In this document: positions 1 to 8,125 of the stretch, piece by piece
Layout: the number at the start of each line of letters is the position of its first letter
Position numbering within the stretch: the first letter of the stretch is position 1
Assembly (NCBI GenBank): GCA_011090425.1
Contig: PHGD01000036.1
Span: 1-52,208, forward strand
Reading direction: 5' to 3'
Source of the DNA: Nitrospira sp. LK70
Lineage (GTDB): Bacteria; Nitrospirota; Nitrospiria; Nitrospirales; Nitrospiraceae
DNA: 52,208 nucleotides
Position numbers and translations under genes: made by a program
The notes under the pieces: generated by a model
What the model was told of the DNA's origin: nothing
Seen by the model: only the letters and a program-made list of their open reading frames with translations
Databases searched by the model: none

Positions 1-1
1 T

Positions 2-325
2 AGCCGCTTCTACCATCTGGACACCTGTTTCTGTCCCTTGAGCGGGGGCGATCTCCTCTATTTCCCCGCCGCGTTTGATACCTATGGCCAGGCGGCGATT
101 GCAGAACGTGTTCCGGACAAGCAGCGTCTCACCGTTCCTGAAGCTGAAGCCTTGAAGTTCGCCTGCAACGCCGTCTGTGTCGGGAAACACGTCGTCCTCC
201 CTGTCGGCTGTCCCTCCACTCAAGCGTGGCTCCGCAGAAGAGGGTATGAAACCCACCCGGTTCAGCTCGATGAATTCATGAAATCCGGTGGGTCGGCCAA
301 GTGCCTCACGTTGGCGCTGGACTAG
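2..325 (+). CDS. Dimethylarginine dimethylaminohydrolase-like amidinotransferase, C-terminal part
   Basis: The window opens inside this gene; 107 C-terminal residues are visible. The reading frame starts with a FYHLDTCFCPL segment, which carries the His of the catalytic site in the amidinotransferase/DDAH fold, and ends with GGSAKCLTLALD, where the Cys is the expected nucleophile near the C-terminus. Enzymes of this superfamily hydrolyse or transfer the guanidino group of arginine derivatives through a Cys-His pair. The substrate (dimethylarginine, arginine or another guanidine) cannot be told from this fragment. Both visible catalytic residues are intact, so the gene is probably functional. 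It is followed within 30 bp by a convergent hypothetical gene. Confidence 0.8.
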   Translation, partial: SRFYHLDTCFCPLSGGDLLYFPAAFDTYGQAAIAERVPDKQRLTVPEAEALKFACNAVCVGKHVVLPVGCPSTQAWLRRRGYETHPVQLDEFMKSGGSAKCLTLALD

Positions 326-353
326 CATCTGTCAATAGAGGCGATATGGAAGG

Positions 354-848
354 CTAGGGTTGAGCTTCCCGAGCCTTGAGGCAATCCTGAACGTATCGCT
401 GATCGGCCGACCCCTTGACCGTGTTCGGTTCCAAGTCGAACAGAAACGCCTGCACTCTGGGATCATCAAATTTGCAGAGATTGCTGAGTCCGAAGAGGCG
501 AAAGACCTCCCCCTGTGATCGGGATGCCTGGATGAAGAACGGGACCAGACCGTTGAGGCCATGACTGAGTCTCTGCGTTGGGAAGCCGTACATATGAAAA
601 TCGTACAATCGAAGGTTGCTCCGTTCGGCTGGAGAGATGTTTTCCACTGCTCGTAAGAACGCGACCCAGTCTTCAACGCCTAATTCTCGCCCCAGGACTG
701 CAAAAGGATCGCTGACTTTGGGAGTTGCACTCAAACGGGTCTGCGATCTTCCGGACGGGAGTTCAAACTCTTCATACCAGTAGCCGCTCCATGTGACATG
801 GAATAAGCGGTCGATTTGATTAACGCCTCGTTCCGTGGCCACCCACAC
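354..848 (-). CDS. Hypothetical protein, probably missing its natural N-terminus
   Basis: A 164-residue ORF with no family I recognise. The only start in this frame is a GTG at 848, but the frame stays open upstream to about 956 with protein-like sequence (for example RRDDPFTKTVWVATERG). The overlapping frame to its right (731-1007) also looks coding over EFGEGDDGKAEGIVIQ. Together this suggests one longer ancestral gene broken by a frameshift around 900-950, close to the IS630 insertion. No signal peptide or membrane segment is seen. It converges on the amidinotransferase gene. Function unknown; whether it is expressed from the GTG is doubtful. Confidence 0.45.
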   Translation of the reverse strand: MWVATERGVNQIDRLFHVTWSGYWYEEFELPSGRSQTRLSATPKVSDPFAVLGRELGVEDWVAFLRAVENISPAERSNLRLYDFHMYGFPTQRLSHGLNGLVPFFIQASRSQGEVFRLFGLSNLCKFDDPRVQAFLFDLEPNTVKGSADQRYVQDCLKAREAQP

Positions 849-1007
849 CGTTTTCGTGAAAGGATCGTCCCGCCGGTCAACCTCGATTTGGCGGTGATCG
901 ACTGAAGTTTCTGCCGCTTGCGCAACGCTTGTATCACAATCCCCTCGGCCTTGCCGTCATCGCCTTCACCGAATTCTGCGGTCACGAACCAGACCTGCGA
1001 CCCTATA
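731..1007 (-). pseudogene. Distal piece of a reading frame cut by the IS630 element
   Basis: Reading leftward out of the insertion sequence, this frame gives IGSQVWFVTAEFGEGDDGK followed by about 65 further codons. If the IS (1008-2167) and one copy of its TA target are removed, the frame joins in phase with the truncated secreted protein on the other side (2168-2678), giving GGLS-IGSQVWF across the junction. In-phase joining has a one-in-three chance of being accidental. The second half (after QKLQ) looks less protein-like than the alternative frame used by the ORF at 354-848, so a frameshift may also be present. Function unknown. Confidence 0.4.
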
Positions 1008-2167
1008 ATACCAACGGTCCTAAATATTGACCTATGTGAGACAAGGCCAGTCTCTTGAAGCGATGGATTTGATGAGGCTTTTGGTGACGGTCAGGGTATT
1101 CCATGCCATGCAGCAGGCGTTCACGATATCGTCGTAGGTGTCGAATATCCTTCCGGCCAGATAGTTCTGGCGCAGATATTCCCAGATATTTTCCTGCGCG
1201 TTGAGTTCGGGACTGTAGGGCGGCAGGCGCAAAAGAGTGATGTTGGCAGGCACGATGAGTTTATCGCCCTGCCTGTGCCAGCCTGCGCCGTCGATGACGA
1301 TGACGGCATGGGCCTTCTTTGCCACATGGCGGCTGATTGCTTCGAGATGGCGAGTCATGGCAGGGATGTTCGCATCCGGCATGATGATGGCGACACCCGT
1401 ATCCCGTGCCGGGCAGACTGCGCCGAAAATGTACGCGCAGTCGTATCTCTGATCCAGCTTCATGCGCGGCCGTGAACCGCGTCTGGCCCAGATGCGCGTC
1501 AGCGTGCCTTTCTGGCCGACCCTCGCTTCGTCCTGGAACCAGAGTTCGATGGCTGTTCCTTCCGCATGTCGGGGGAGGACTTCCGCGACTTTCGCCGTGA
1601 AGTTTTTTTAAAATCCTCCAGCCGCGCGGGATCGGATTCCCGATGGACGGGGCGCACGGACATATGGCTGTATCCGAGGCGCCTGAGAAGCTTGCCCACG
1701 CTGCGCTCGTGATAGGCTACGCCGCATTCGGTTTTCAGCCATCCCTTCAGGTCGATCCGTCGCCAGCGCACAAGTCCATCCCGTTCAGGATCGGGGCCGG
1801 CCTCGACGACAGCGAAGAACTTCTTCCTGTCGGCTTCCCCAATCTTCCACGCGCGTCCGGAACGCGGGCGGTCGCGCAATCCCTCCACCCCTTCCTCGTT
1901 AAACCGATGCACCCAGTCCCGCAGCGTTTGACGCTCCATCCCGGACAGGTGCGCCGCCTGCCCGCGGTTCATCCCCGAGAGTCCAGTCGCAATCGCCAGC
2001 AGCCTTGCCGCCACCCGACCGCTCTGCTCCTTTCGCGCCAGACGGCGTAACTCCTTGACGTCCATCCTTCTGGTAATAACAATGCCCTCCATAGTCCCTC
2101 CTGTGTCCATGCACAAGAGAATCACATTCGCCCGGTCTTGGGAGTCAAAAAATAGGACCGTTGGTAT
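1008..2167 (-). mobile_element. IS630-family insertion sequence with intact ends
   Basis: The element is bounded by a perfect 15-bp inverted repeat, ATACCAACGGTCCTA at 1008-1022 and its complement at 2153-2167. Each end is directly flanked by a TA dinucleotide (1006-1007 and 2168-2169), the duplicated target expected for IS630/Tc1-type transposition. It is 1160 bp long and contains one transposase read in two frames. Exact ends and a clean TA duplication suggest a fairly recent insertion. It sits in a coding frame on the minus strand (2168-2678 continuing at 1007). Confidence 0.9.
1032..2092 (-). CDS. IS630-family transposase made by -1 frameshifting
   Basis: Two overlapping frames form one DDE transposase of about 350 residues. 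The first frame starts at the ATG at 2092, preceded by AGGAGGGACT, and carries the helix-turn-helix region (RQTLRDWVHRFNEEGVEGL). At an A7 run (plus-strand coordinates about 1602-1608) reading must move to the -1 frame. Downstream this gives ELWFQDEARVGQKGTLTRIW with the first catalytic Asp, then VIVIDGAGWH with the second and SPELNAQENIWEYLRQNYL with the Glu. All three catalytic acids are present. The slippery A-run is the usual arrangement in IS630 elements, so this is more likely programmed frameshifting than decay. Without frameshifting the first frame ends at 1499 as a 198-residue product. Confidence 0.88.
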
Positions 2168-2678
2168 TACTGAGTCCGCCAGACCATCCTGGTGGCACTT
2201 GCTGGCCGAATGCTACGAGATGCCCGCTGGACACAGGAAGATCGAATGGACTGAGCGAACTCACCTTGTCATCAAATGAGAGCGTGCTGATTCCATACGG
2301 GATGGTCAGGTCGGCCGAGTCGAACGCTGGCACAAATGCGCGTGGAAACTTGGTGGTGACGTCGACCGTGATCAGCCAAATCTGTCCTGTATTGGAGGAG
2401 GGATTCGTCACGGTGTAGTTGTAGCTGTAAATCTGGCTCGTCGGGTCGAATGTCACGGCTGCTCGCGTTTGGACGCCCGTCAGCGTTGGTGTGGGAAGCA
2501 ACCCAACGTCTGCCTGGACCATTCCACCAAGTAGACTGACAGTCCACATGACACTGATTGCAGTAACGACGACACTCAACCGGCGCCACAGCGATGAGCA
2601 GCCAAGGTTACTTAAAGCGTACGTGGTACGAACCTCCTGTGTCCGTGTGGCAGACCCTATATCCGACATTGTGGGCAT
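2145..2678 (-). pseudogene. Secreted protein truncated by the IS630 insertion
   Basis: The frame encodes an N-terminal hydrophobic export signal (LSVVVTAISVMWTVSLLGGMVQA) followed by a mature part rich in Ser, Thr and Pro, such as YSYNYTVTNPSSNTGQIW. The real protein stops at GGLS, where the IS630 element begins; the last five codons (NTNGPIF region) come from the IS end. The start is uncertain: ATGs at 2678 and 2669 overlap the end of the upstream gene by about 70 bp, and a start nearer the hydrophobic segment is possible. It lies directly downstream of, and in the same direction as, the MepA-like secreted protein at 2608-3492, so the two probably formed an operon. Family not recognised. Confidence 0.6.
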
Positions 2679-3492
2679 CTAGAATTACTTGATACTGCTT
2701 GTCCGTTAAGCAGTTGATTGATCTGCCTCCGAGGTCCGTGGAATTGAAATCCGCATCTTTACCGGTGCGATGCGAGGCATGCGCACCACCCTCTGCATAT
2801 CCTGCTGCCAGATCGAACTTGCCCCCTCGCGGGAGGCTTAAATCGTTTACGGATAGTCCTCGACCTGTCACTTGAAAATAGTCTTGGGCAATTCCAAGAA
2901 CTCCTGAGACCGCATCACTGGTACCTACAGCGCCCCTTTCATGAAGGGTCACCGAAGCAGGAGAACGGACGACTCGATAATTCTGGCCGGTCAGCGGCAC
3001 GTCCCCCAACCCGTCAACTCCGATGGCTTCGGTAAAATTGAAGTTGCACCCGGTAATGCAGACCCACCCGGGCGGCGGAATGATAAATCCAGTAACTAAA
3101 ATGCGTCCGGCAAACTGCGGTATTCGGTGCAGAATGATGGCTACGCTACCGCTCGTCTGAGTATCAATGGCATGAGGGTCTGAATTCGAATCCGTGCAGG
3201 CGATGCAAACGAACCCATTCGCCTGACCCTGACTAAGATCGGTCAATGGAAATGTCCCCCCATGAGTATGACCGCCCTTGCTCCCCGGGTCGTTGCCTGG
3301 AGGGTTTAACCCATCCTTCACTCGGCAGTCGAGCAGATTACCGGTGAAGGAATCGTAGCAGGAAAAGATGTGAAAATATTCCGTCACCGTCGGATTAATC
3401 GGCTGCACCTTCGAAGGGATAATACCTTGCGAGAATGCCTGCCCCTCAAACAATAAAACGCTCATGAACAAAGCCCCAATCAACTTGTGCAT
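2608..3492 (-). CDS. Secreted protein with a MepA/M15-like C-terminal domain
   Basis: A 294-residue protein with a clear signal peptide (MHKLIGALFMSVLLFEGQAFSQ). The first two thirds are Gly-rich with several Cys and have no family I recognise. The last ~60 residues contain ASHRTGKDADFN and a final SYHVRF, recalling the HxxGxDxD ... HxH metal-binding pattern of the LAS peptidases (MepA, VanY and other peptidoglycan endo- and carboxypeptidases). A zinc-dependent cell-wall or other peptide hydrolase acting in the periplasm or outside the cell is therefore possible. The resemblance is limited to short motifs. Downstream, overlapping by up to 70 bp, is the IS-truncated secreted gene. Confidence 0.6.
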   Translation of the reverse strand: MHKLIGALFMSVLLFEGQAFSQGIIPSKVQPINPTVTEYFHIFSCYDSFTGNLLDCRVKDGLNPPGNDPGSKGGHTHGGTFPLTDLSQGQANGFVCIACTDSNSDPHAIDTQTSGSVAIILHRIPQFAGRILVTGFIIPPPGWVCITGCNFNFTEAIGVDGLGDVPLTGQNYRVVRSPASVTLHERGAVGTSDAVSGVLGIAQDYFQVTGRGLSVNDLSLPRGGKFDLAAGYAEGGAHASHRTGKDADFNSTDLGGRSINCLTDKQYQVILDAHNVGYRVCHTDTGGSYHVRFK

Positions 3493-3764
3493 GGCAGCGT
3501 CTCCTTCTGCTCAGCAACCGGAGGACTCAACAAAGATCTCTCTGTGGCGGCAGAGCAACAGGCGTTCCGCACGAGCTTCTCATGCCACAGCGGGTTGCCA
3601 AACAGCACAAGCTGGCGTCGTACAAATAGATGCAATTGCAAACGATCTTAGGGCCGAATAGCTCTGAGAAGGAGTTACCTGGTGTGCCCCTCACGTAAGA
3701 GGGACGATATTATTTCTTGTTTTTGCCCATAGAAATGAGATTCGCGAATGGGATTGTTGTCGCT

Positions 3765-4124
3765 TTATTTCTTCCGAAAGAGAAATGCTCCGTACATGCC
3801 GGCAATCGCAATCGTGACGAGTTCAATCGTCAGGAGCATGCGGCTCACGACGGCTTCCGGGGCTGGAGGAGAGAGGATGAAATACATCCCGAGAAACTCC
3901 GGTGTCTGCGTCGGTGGAGTCTCCCATGGAGGAAACAATAGGGCCAGAATCAGAGCGATGACCATCCCGTAGAGCACCGTGAGATTGAGCTGGTGCTGTG
4001 TCGACGTAGTGGGGAGCGGAGAAGCAGGCGGGCTATCCGATCGACCGTCGAGGCGTCGACCACATTGGGTACAGAAACGATTGATCTCCGGTTGTGACAG
4101 GCTACAGGCAGGACAGATTTGCAT
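3765..4124 (-). CDS. Zinc-ribbon membrane protein
   Basis: A 119-residue protein. The N-terminus is a zinc ribbon with two CxxC pairs (CPAC and CTQC, residues 4-7 and 18-21), typical of the small zinc-ribbon domain found before bacterial membrane segments. After a Pro/Ser-rich linker come two hydrophobic segments (VLYGMVIALILALLF and LLTIELVTIAIAGMYGAF). It ends FLFRKK, so the C-terminus is probably cytoplasmic. The function is unknown; such proteins often serve as membrane-anchored scaffolds. It is divergent from gpsA with about 180 bp between the two genes. Confidence 0.65.
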   Translation of the reverse strand: MQICPACSLSQPEINRFCTQCGRRLDGRSDSPPASPLPTTSTQHQLNLTVLYGMVIALILALLFPPWETPPTQTPEFLGMYFILSPPAPEAVVSRMLLTIELVTIAIAGMYGAFLFRKK

Positions 4125-4220
4125 AATCGGACCAAGAAAAGATCACAGCGTAGAGAGATTACAGGAAAGCAATGTGTTTTCCCAGTACCACTCCCGTCCA
4201 CATGGATCAATCCACCTTCG

Positions 4221-4251
4221 TTGACAGGTACTCGCTCGCTTCCTATATAAT
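4221..4251 (+). promoter_or_regulatory. Sigma-70-like promoter before gpsA
   Basis: A consensus TTGACA at 4221-4226 is followed after 17 bp by TATATA (4244-4249), which overlaps a perfect TATAAT at 4246-4251 (19-bp spacing). It lies about 50 bp upstream of the gpsA start on the same strand, so it probably drives gpsA-larB. Confidence 0.6.
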
Positions 4252-4302
4252 CCGCCCTCCTGAATGGATGGGTGATAATTTCGCCATGAGGCTGCATCGC
4301 GT

Positions 4303-5325
4303 ATGCCAACCACGGTCAACAAGATCGGCGTTATTGGAGCCGGTGCATGGGGCACTGCCCTGGCAAAACATCTGGCCGAGAAGGGTCTGGAGGTTCGCCT
4401 CTGGGCCCATGAGCACGACGTCGTCGACGTCATCAATTCCTCACACGAAAACCCGATCTTCCTCAAAGACGTCCCTCTTCCTCCAGGTTTGAGGGCCACC
4501 TCTTCACTTACTGAAGCGGTAAAGAGTTGCGACGGGATTTTGTTTGCTGCACCTTCGCATTTCATCCGATCTCTGTTGCATCAGTTGACACCCTGTCTAT
4601 CCGATCCCATACCGTTGATTTGTGCAACGAAGGGTATAGAGGAAAACACGGCCAAGCTGATGACAGAGGTCATGGAGGACGAGTTGCCACCGTCGATGCA
4701 TCGCTCTCTCATGGTGCTCTCAGGACCCAGTTTCGCGTCAGAATTCAGTGCCGGTAAACCCACGGCCGTGTGTTTGGCCGGCACCGATGAGCAGTTGGTG
4801 CGGTGGTTTCAGCGCGTATTAATGACGCCCGTATTTCGGGTGTACGCGGACACAGACGTCATCGGCGTTCAACTCGGCGGGGCCTTAAAGAATGTCATGG
4901 CGCTGGCTGCCGGTGTGATCGACGGTCTGGACCTTGGGCTCAATGCCCGCGCGGCGCTCATCACCCGAGGCCTGGCTGAAATCATCCGACTGGGCGTGGC
5001 AATGGGAGCCGATCCTCGCACATTCTACGGACTTTCCGGAATCGGCGACCTTGTACTGACCTGCACCGGCACACTGAGCCGAAACCATTCGGTAGGCGTT
5101 CGGCTCGGCAAGGGAGAAAAGTTGGAGACGATATTGGCCGGAATGCAGGCTGTCGCAGAAGGCGTCCGGACAAGCCGTGCAGCTCTCACGCTGGCCCGCC
5201 GCTACCAGGTCGATATGCCGATCATACAAGAAATCAACGCCGTGCTGTATGACGACAAATCTTGTAGACAGGCCGTCCGTGATTTGATGGAACGGGATGC
5301 CAAATCAGAGAAAGGACGGACATGA
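4303..5325 (+). CDS. gpsA: NAD(P)-dependent glycerol-3-phosphate dehydrogenase
   Basis: A 340-residue enzyme that reduces dihydroxyacetone phosphate to sn-glycerol 3-phosphate in the cytoplasm, supplying the backbone of phospholipids. The N-terminal Rossmann motif GAGAWGTALAKHLAEKG lies at residues 12-28. Further signatures are LSGPSFASE near 138, the catalytic-lysine segment GGALKNVMALAAG near 193 and GLSGIGDLVLTC near 245. Length is normal for the family. The ATG at 4303 follows a GAGG 11 nt upstream and a strong promoter at 4221-4251. Its stop overlaps the larB start in an ATGA, indicating translational coupling. Confidence 0.97.
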   Translation: MPTTVNKIGVIGAGAWGTALAKHLAEKGLEVRLWAHEHDVVDVINSSHENPIFLKDVPLPPGLRATSSLTEAVKSCDGILFAAPSHFIRSLLHQLTPCLSDPIPLICATKGIEENTAKLMTEVMEDELPPSMHRSLMVLSGPSFASEFSAGKPTAVCLAGTDEQLVRWFQRVLMTPVFRVYADTDVIGVQLGGALKNVMALAAGVIDGLDLGLNARAALITRGLAEIIRLGVAMGADPRTFYGLSGIGDLVLTCTGTLSRNHSVGVRLGKGEKLETILAGMQAVAEGVRTSRAALTLARRYQVDMPIIQEINAVLYDDKSCRQAVRDLMERDAKSEKGRT

Positions 5326-6110
5326 ATCCGGAAGGACTCGAACGGCTGTTACAACAGGTCCGTCAAGGACATGTGACGGTGCAACAGGCGCTTCAGCGCT
5401 TACGGTCACTGCCTTTTGAGGATCTGGGCTTTGCCTCGCTCGATCATCATCGGTCGTTACGACAGGGGTTCCCCGAGGTGGTCTTGTGTGAAGGAAAAAC
5501 CCCGGCGCAGGTCGTCGCCATCGCGCGAGCACTCATCAAGAAAGAGGGGCCGTTTCTGGCGACTCGCGCCGATCCATCGGTCGCACGTGCCATTCGCCGT
5601 CTGGATCGGCGTGCACAGTACTATCACGATGCACGCATTGTGGCGATTCACCCGTCCAAGCAGAAACACCATGGGCATATACTCGTGGTCACAGCTGGAA
5701 CTGCGGACGTCCCCGTAGCGGAAGAAGCCCGTGTGACCGCAGAAGTGATGGGAAGTCACGTCGAACGGCTGTATGATGTCGGTGTCGCCGGCATCCACCG
5801 GTTGCTCGGAAAGAAAGATCGGCTGTTTGAGGCACAGGTCGTGATCGTCGCTGCAGGGATGGACGGCGTCCTGCCGAGTGTGGTGGGGGGCTTGGTCCAC
5901 TGCCCCGTCATTGCCGTACCGACCAGCCGAGGCTATGGTGCGAGTTTCGGCGGAGTCGCTGCGCTGCTGACCATGCTCAATTCCTGCGCGGCGGGTGTGG
6001 GAGTGATGAACATCGACAACGGATTTGGTGCGGCCTGCCTCGCGCACCGGATCAATAGATTAAGCTCCACGCACGATGAGCGGGAAATGCGCGACAGGCG
6101 AGAAAGGTAA
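5322..6110 (+). CDS. larB: Nickel-pincer cofactor biosynthesis protein LarB
   Basis: A 262-residue protein of the LarB family, which carboxylates the pyridinium ring of nicotinic acid adenine dinucleotide and hydrolyses its phosphoanhydride, the first step of the nickel-pincer nucleotide cofactor. The C-terminal half is a PurE-like (AIR carboxylase) domain: LVVTAGTADVPVAEEA, then VVIVAAGMDGVLPSVVGGLV and PVIAVPTSRGYGAS. The N-terminus (residues 1-60) is the helical LarB extension. It overlaps gpsA by 4 bp. larC follows after one gene on the opposite strand. The sulfur-transfer partner LarE and the enzyme LarA are not in this window. Confidence 0.93.
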   Translation: MNPEGLERLLQQVRQGHVTVQQALQRLRSLPFEDLGFASLDHHRSLRQGFPEVVLCEGKTPAQVVAIARALIKKEGPFLATRADPSVARAIRRLDRRAQYYHDARIVAIHPSKQKHHGHILVVTAGTADVPVAEEARVTAEVMGSHVERLYDVGVAGIHRLLGKKDRLFEAQVVIVAAGMDGVLPSVVGGLVHCPVIAVPTSRGYGASFGGVAALLTMLNSCAAGVGVMNIDNGFGAACLAHRINRLSSTHDEREMRDRRER

Positions 6111-6178
6111 GATACTGAACCCGCACAGGCTCCCGCATTTCCCGCCAGACGCACCCGTCCCGTGCGTCCCGCAGGGTT

Positions 6179-6754
6179 TCATTTCACTTCCAGCATGCCC
6201 CGCTTCGGCCAAGCGACCATCACGGTGCGTAACCCATTCTCTCCGTTTGCCAACAACTTTGTCCGCACTTCATACGAATAGGTGCCCACCTCGGCAAGTT
6301 GCTTGCGGTGATCCTGCCCATCCCAGGAAAGTTCGACGGCCACTGTCGATCGTTCCAGCTCCCTAGTTTCCGCTGGTGGGATGAGTAGAGGCTGTCGGTG
6401 CGTGAGGAATCGGAGCGAGGCCTTCGAAGGAGAGCTAATGAGCGATGTCACCTCAAGAATGAGGTCTCCTTTGACTTCTTTCGGAAGCTGCACCGTGACG
6501 GAAAACTGAAGAAGCCCGTCACCCAGAGTATAGGGTGTCGGCGCAATAGTGAGTCCGACAATTTTGAGCCCAGGCTCAGGCCTGGGAACGCGAGGGGGCT
6601 TCACCTTTGAGAGACTGTCTGCCGGGAAGAATGCAGCCAGACAGCCGCAAAGGACGAACAACAGGAGCAGGATTTTCCGAGGATGGCGGTCGTTCGAGGA
6701 CTTCAATGAAAAACCAGAATCTACTTTCATGGGTGAAAATGGCGGGCTCGCCAC
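6179..6754 (-). CDS. Exported protein of unknown function, probable lipoprotein
   Basis: A 191-residue protein with an N-terminal signal that contains KILLLLFVLCGC, a plausible lipobox with Cys as the lipid-modified residue. The mature part has an immunoglobulin-like flavour: alternating strands such as LIVGLTIAPTPYTLGD-type segments and a closing YSYEVRTKLLANGENG. No catalytic motif is seen. It sits on the minus strand between larB and larC, interrupting what is otherwise a rightward run. The start is uncertain; the ATG at 6754 leaves 25 residues before the hydrophobic stretch, and the internal Met at about 6730 is an alternative. Confidence 0.6.
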   Translation of the reverse strand: MASPPFSPMKVDSGFSLKSSNDRHPRKILLLLFVLCGCLAAFFPADSLSKVKPPRVPRPEPGLKIVGLTIAPTPYTLGDGLLQFSVTVQLPKEVKGDLILEVTSLISSPSKASLRFLTHRQPLLIPPAETRELERSTVAVELSWDGQDHRKQLAEVGTYSYEVRTKLLANGENGLRTVMVAWPKRGMLEVK

Positions 6755-6907
6755 GATGCACGGTGAATACGCTCAACACATTGCTAGGGGGATAACATAG
6801 CATCCCTGGGGTGTCAACGAAGCGTCGACAATGAACCATCGATTGCCGTTCGGCAATACGTTTGGGTAATATGTCCGGTCATTTTACCTGTGGCAAGTGA
6901 GGAACTC

Positions 6908-8125
6908 GTGGGCCTGCATTTACACTTTGATTGTTTCTCCGGCGTCAGTGGAGACATGGTCTTGGGCTCGCTGGTCAGCGCCGGACTCTCGTGGACAGAC
7001 TTGATTAGCGGCCTCAAACGCCTACAACTCAACGGTTACCAACTGCGAAAGCGTGAGGTGCATCGTGGCGCGCTCCCGGCGATAAAGGTCGACGTGATCG
7101 TTCAACAGGGGTTTCAACGGCCGTTGCCCCTCTCTCGTATCCGAAAGATCCTTGCCGGCAGCCGGCTGCCTGAGCCGGTCAAGGAACGGAGTCGGTCGGT
7201 CTTCGATCGGCTGGCTGAGGCAGAAAGCCGTGCCCACCGAGTCGATATGAAGGAGGTTCACTTTCACGAAGTGGGGGTTGTGGATTCGTTTATCGATGTC
7301 GTCGGAGGCGTGCTCGGTTGCCATCTCTTGAACATCACCCGAGTCACATCGTCTCCCATCAATGTAGGGGCCGGTTCTGTTCAGACATCACACGGGCTCT
7401 TGCCTGTTCCTGGACCAGCTGTGGCGGAGCTGGCAAAGGGCATCCCGATCTATGCCGCCGGCCCGCGCTGCGAGCTCGCAACTCCTACCGGGGTTGCGCT
7501 GCTCCGGACATTGGCATCGGAATTCGGCCCTATGCCGGCCATGAAAAGTATGGCAATAGGATATGGGGCCGGCGACCACAATCCAGACGGGTGGCCTAAT
7601 GCCTTGCGCGTGTTTATCGAGGAAGAGCCAGCATCCGAGGCACGTCAGACCGAGCGGGTGATGCAGATTGAGACGAATCTCGACGACCTCAGTCCACAGG
7701 CCTACGAATACCTCATGGAACAGCTCTTTCAAGTCGGTGCTGTTGATGTCGCGTTGGCTCCCGTCGTCATGAAGAAAAGTAGACCGGGAGTCGTGCTGAG
7801 CTGCCTGGCCACTGAAGATCGGACGGAGGCCGTCCTCGAAGTGCTCTTCCAGGAAACGACCACGCTTGGAGTACGTTTTCACGAGGTACGCCGAAGAGTC
7901 CTCCCTCGACGATTCATCCCTGTCACGACCAGAGGCGGAGTCGTTCGCATGAAAGTCGCAGAAGTCGGCGCCGGATGGGACAAAGCCGCCCCCGAATACG
8001 AGGACTGCAGGGCCATCGCAAAACGAACCGGTCGCCCCCTCAAGACGGTGATGGAAGAAGCACTACTGGCTTATCGACGAGGATTCCCGAAGCACGGAAC
8101 GGCACGTGTGCGAGGCGGGACGTGA
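6908..8125 (+). CDS. larC: Nickel insertion protein LarC (cyclometallase)
   Basis: LarC inserts nickel into the dithiolated pyridinium nucleotide to finish the nickel-pincer cofactor, consuming CTP. The N-terminus reads HFDCFSGVSGDMVLGSLV, the family hallmark, followed near residue 115 by HFHEVGVVDSFIDVVGG and near 180 by ELATPTGVALLRTLAS. I chose the GTG at 6908 (405 residues) because GAGGAAC lies just upstream; an in-frame GTG at 6890 would add six residues. The family is often encoded as larC1/larC2 with a frameshift; here it is one uninterrupted frame. It overlaps the next gene in a GTGA. Confidence 0.93.
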   Translation: MGLHLHFDCFSGVSGDMVLGSLVSAGLSWTDLISGLKRLQLNGYQLRKREVHRGALPAIKVDVIVQQGFQRPLPLSRIRKILAGSRLPEPVKERSRSVFDRLAEAESRAHRVDMKEVHFHEVGVVDSFIDVVGGVLGCHLLNITRVTSSPINVGAGSVQTSHGLLPVPGPAVAELAKGIPIYAAGPRCELATPTGVALLRTLASEFGPMPAMKSMAIGYGAGDHNPDGWPNALRVFIEEEPASEARQTERVMQIETNLDDLSPQAYEYLMEQLFQVGAVDVALAPVVMKKSRPGVVLSCLATEDRTEAVLEVLFQETTTLGVRFHEVRRRVLPRRFIPVTTRGGVVRMKVAEVGAGWDKAAPEYEDCRAIAKRTGRPLKTVMEEALLAYRRGFPKHGTARVRGGT

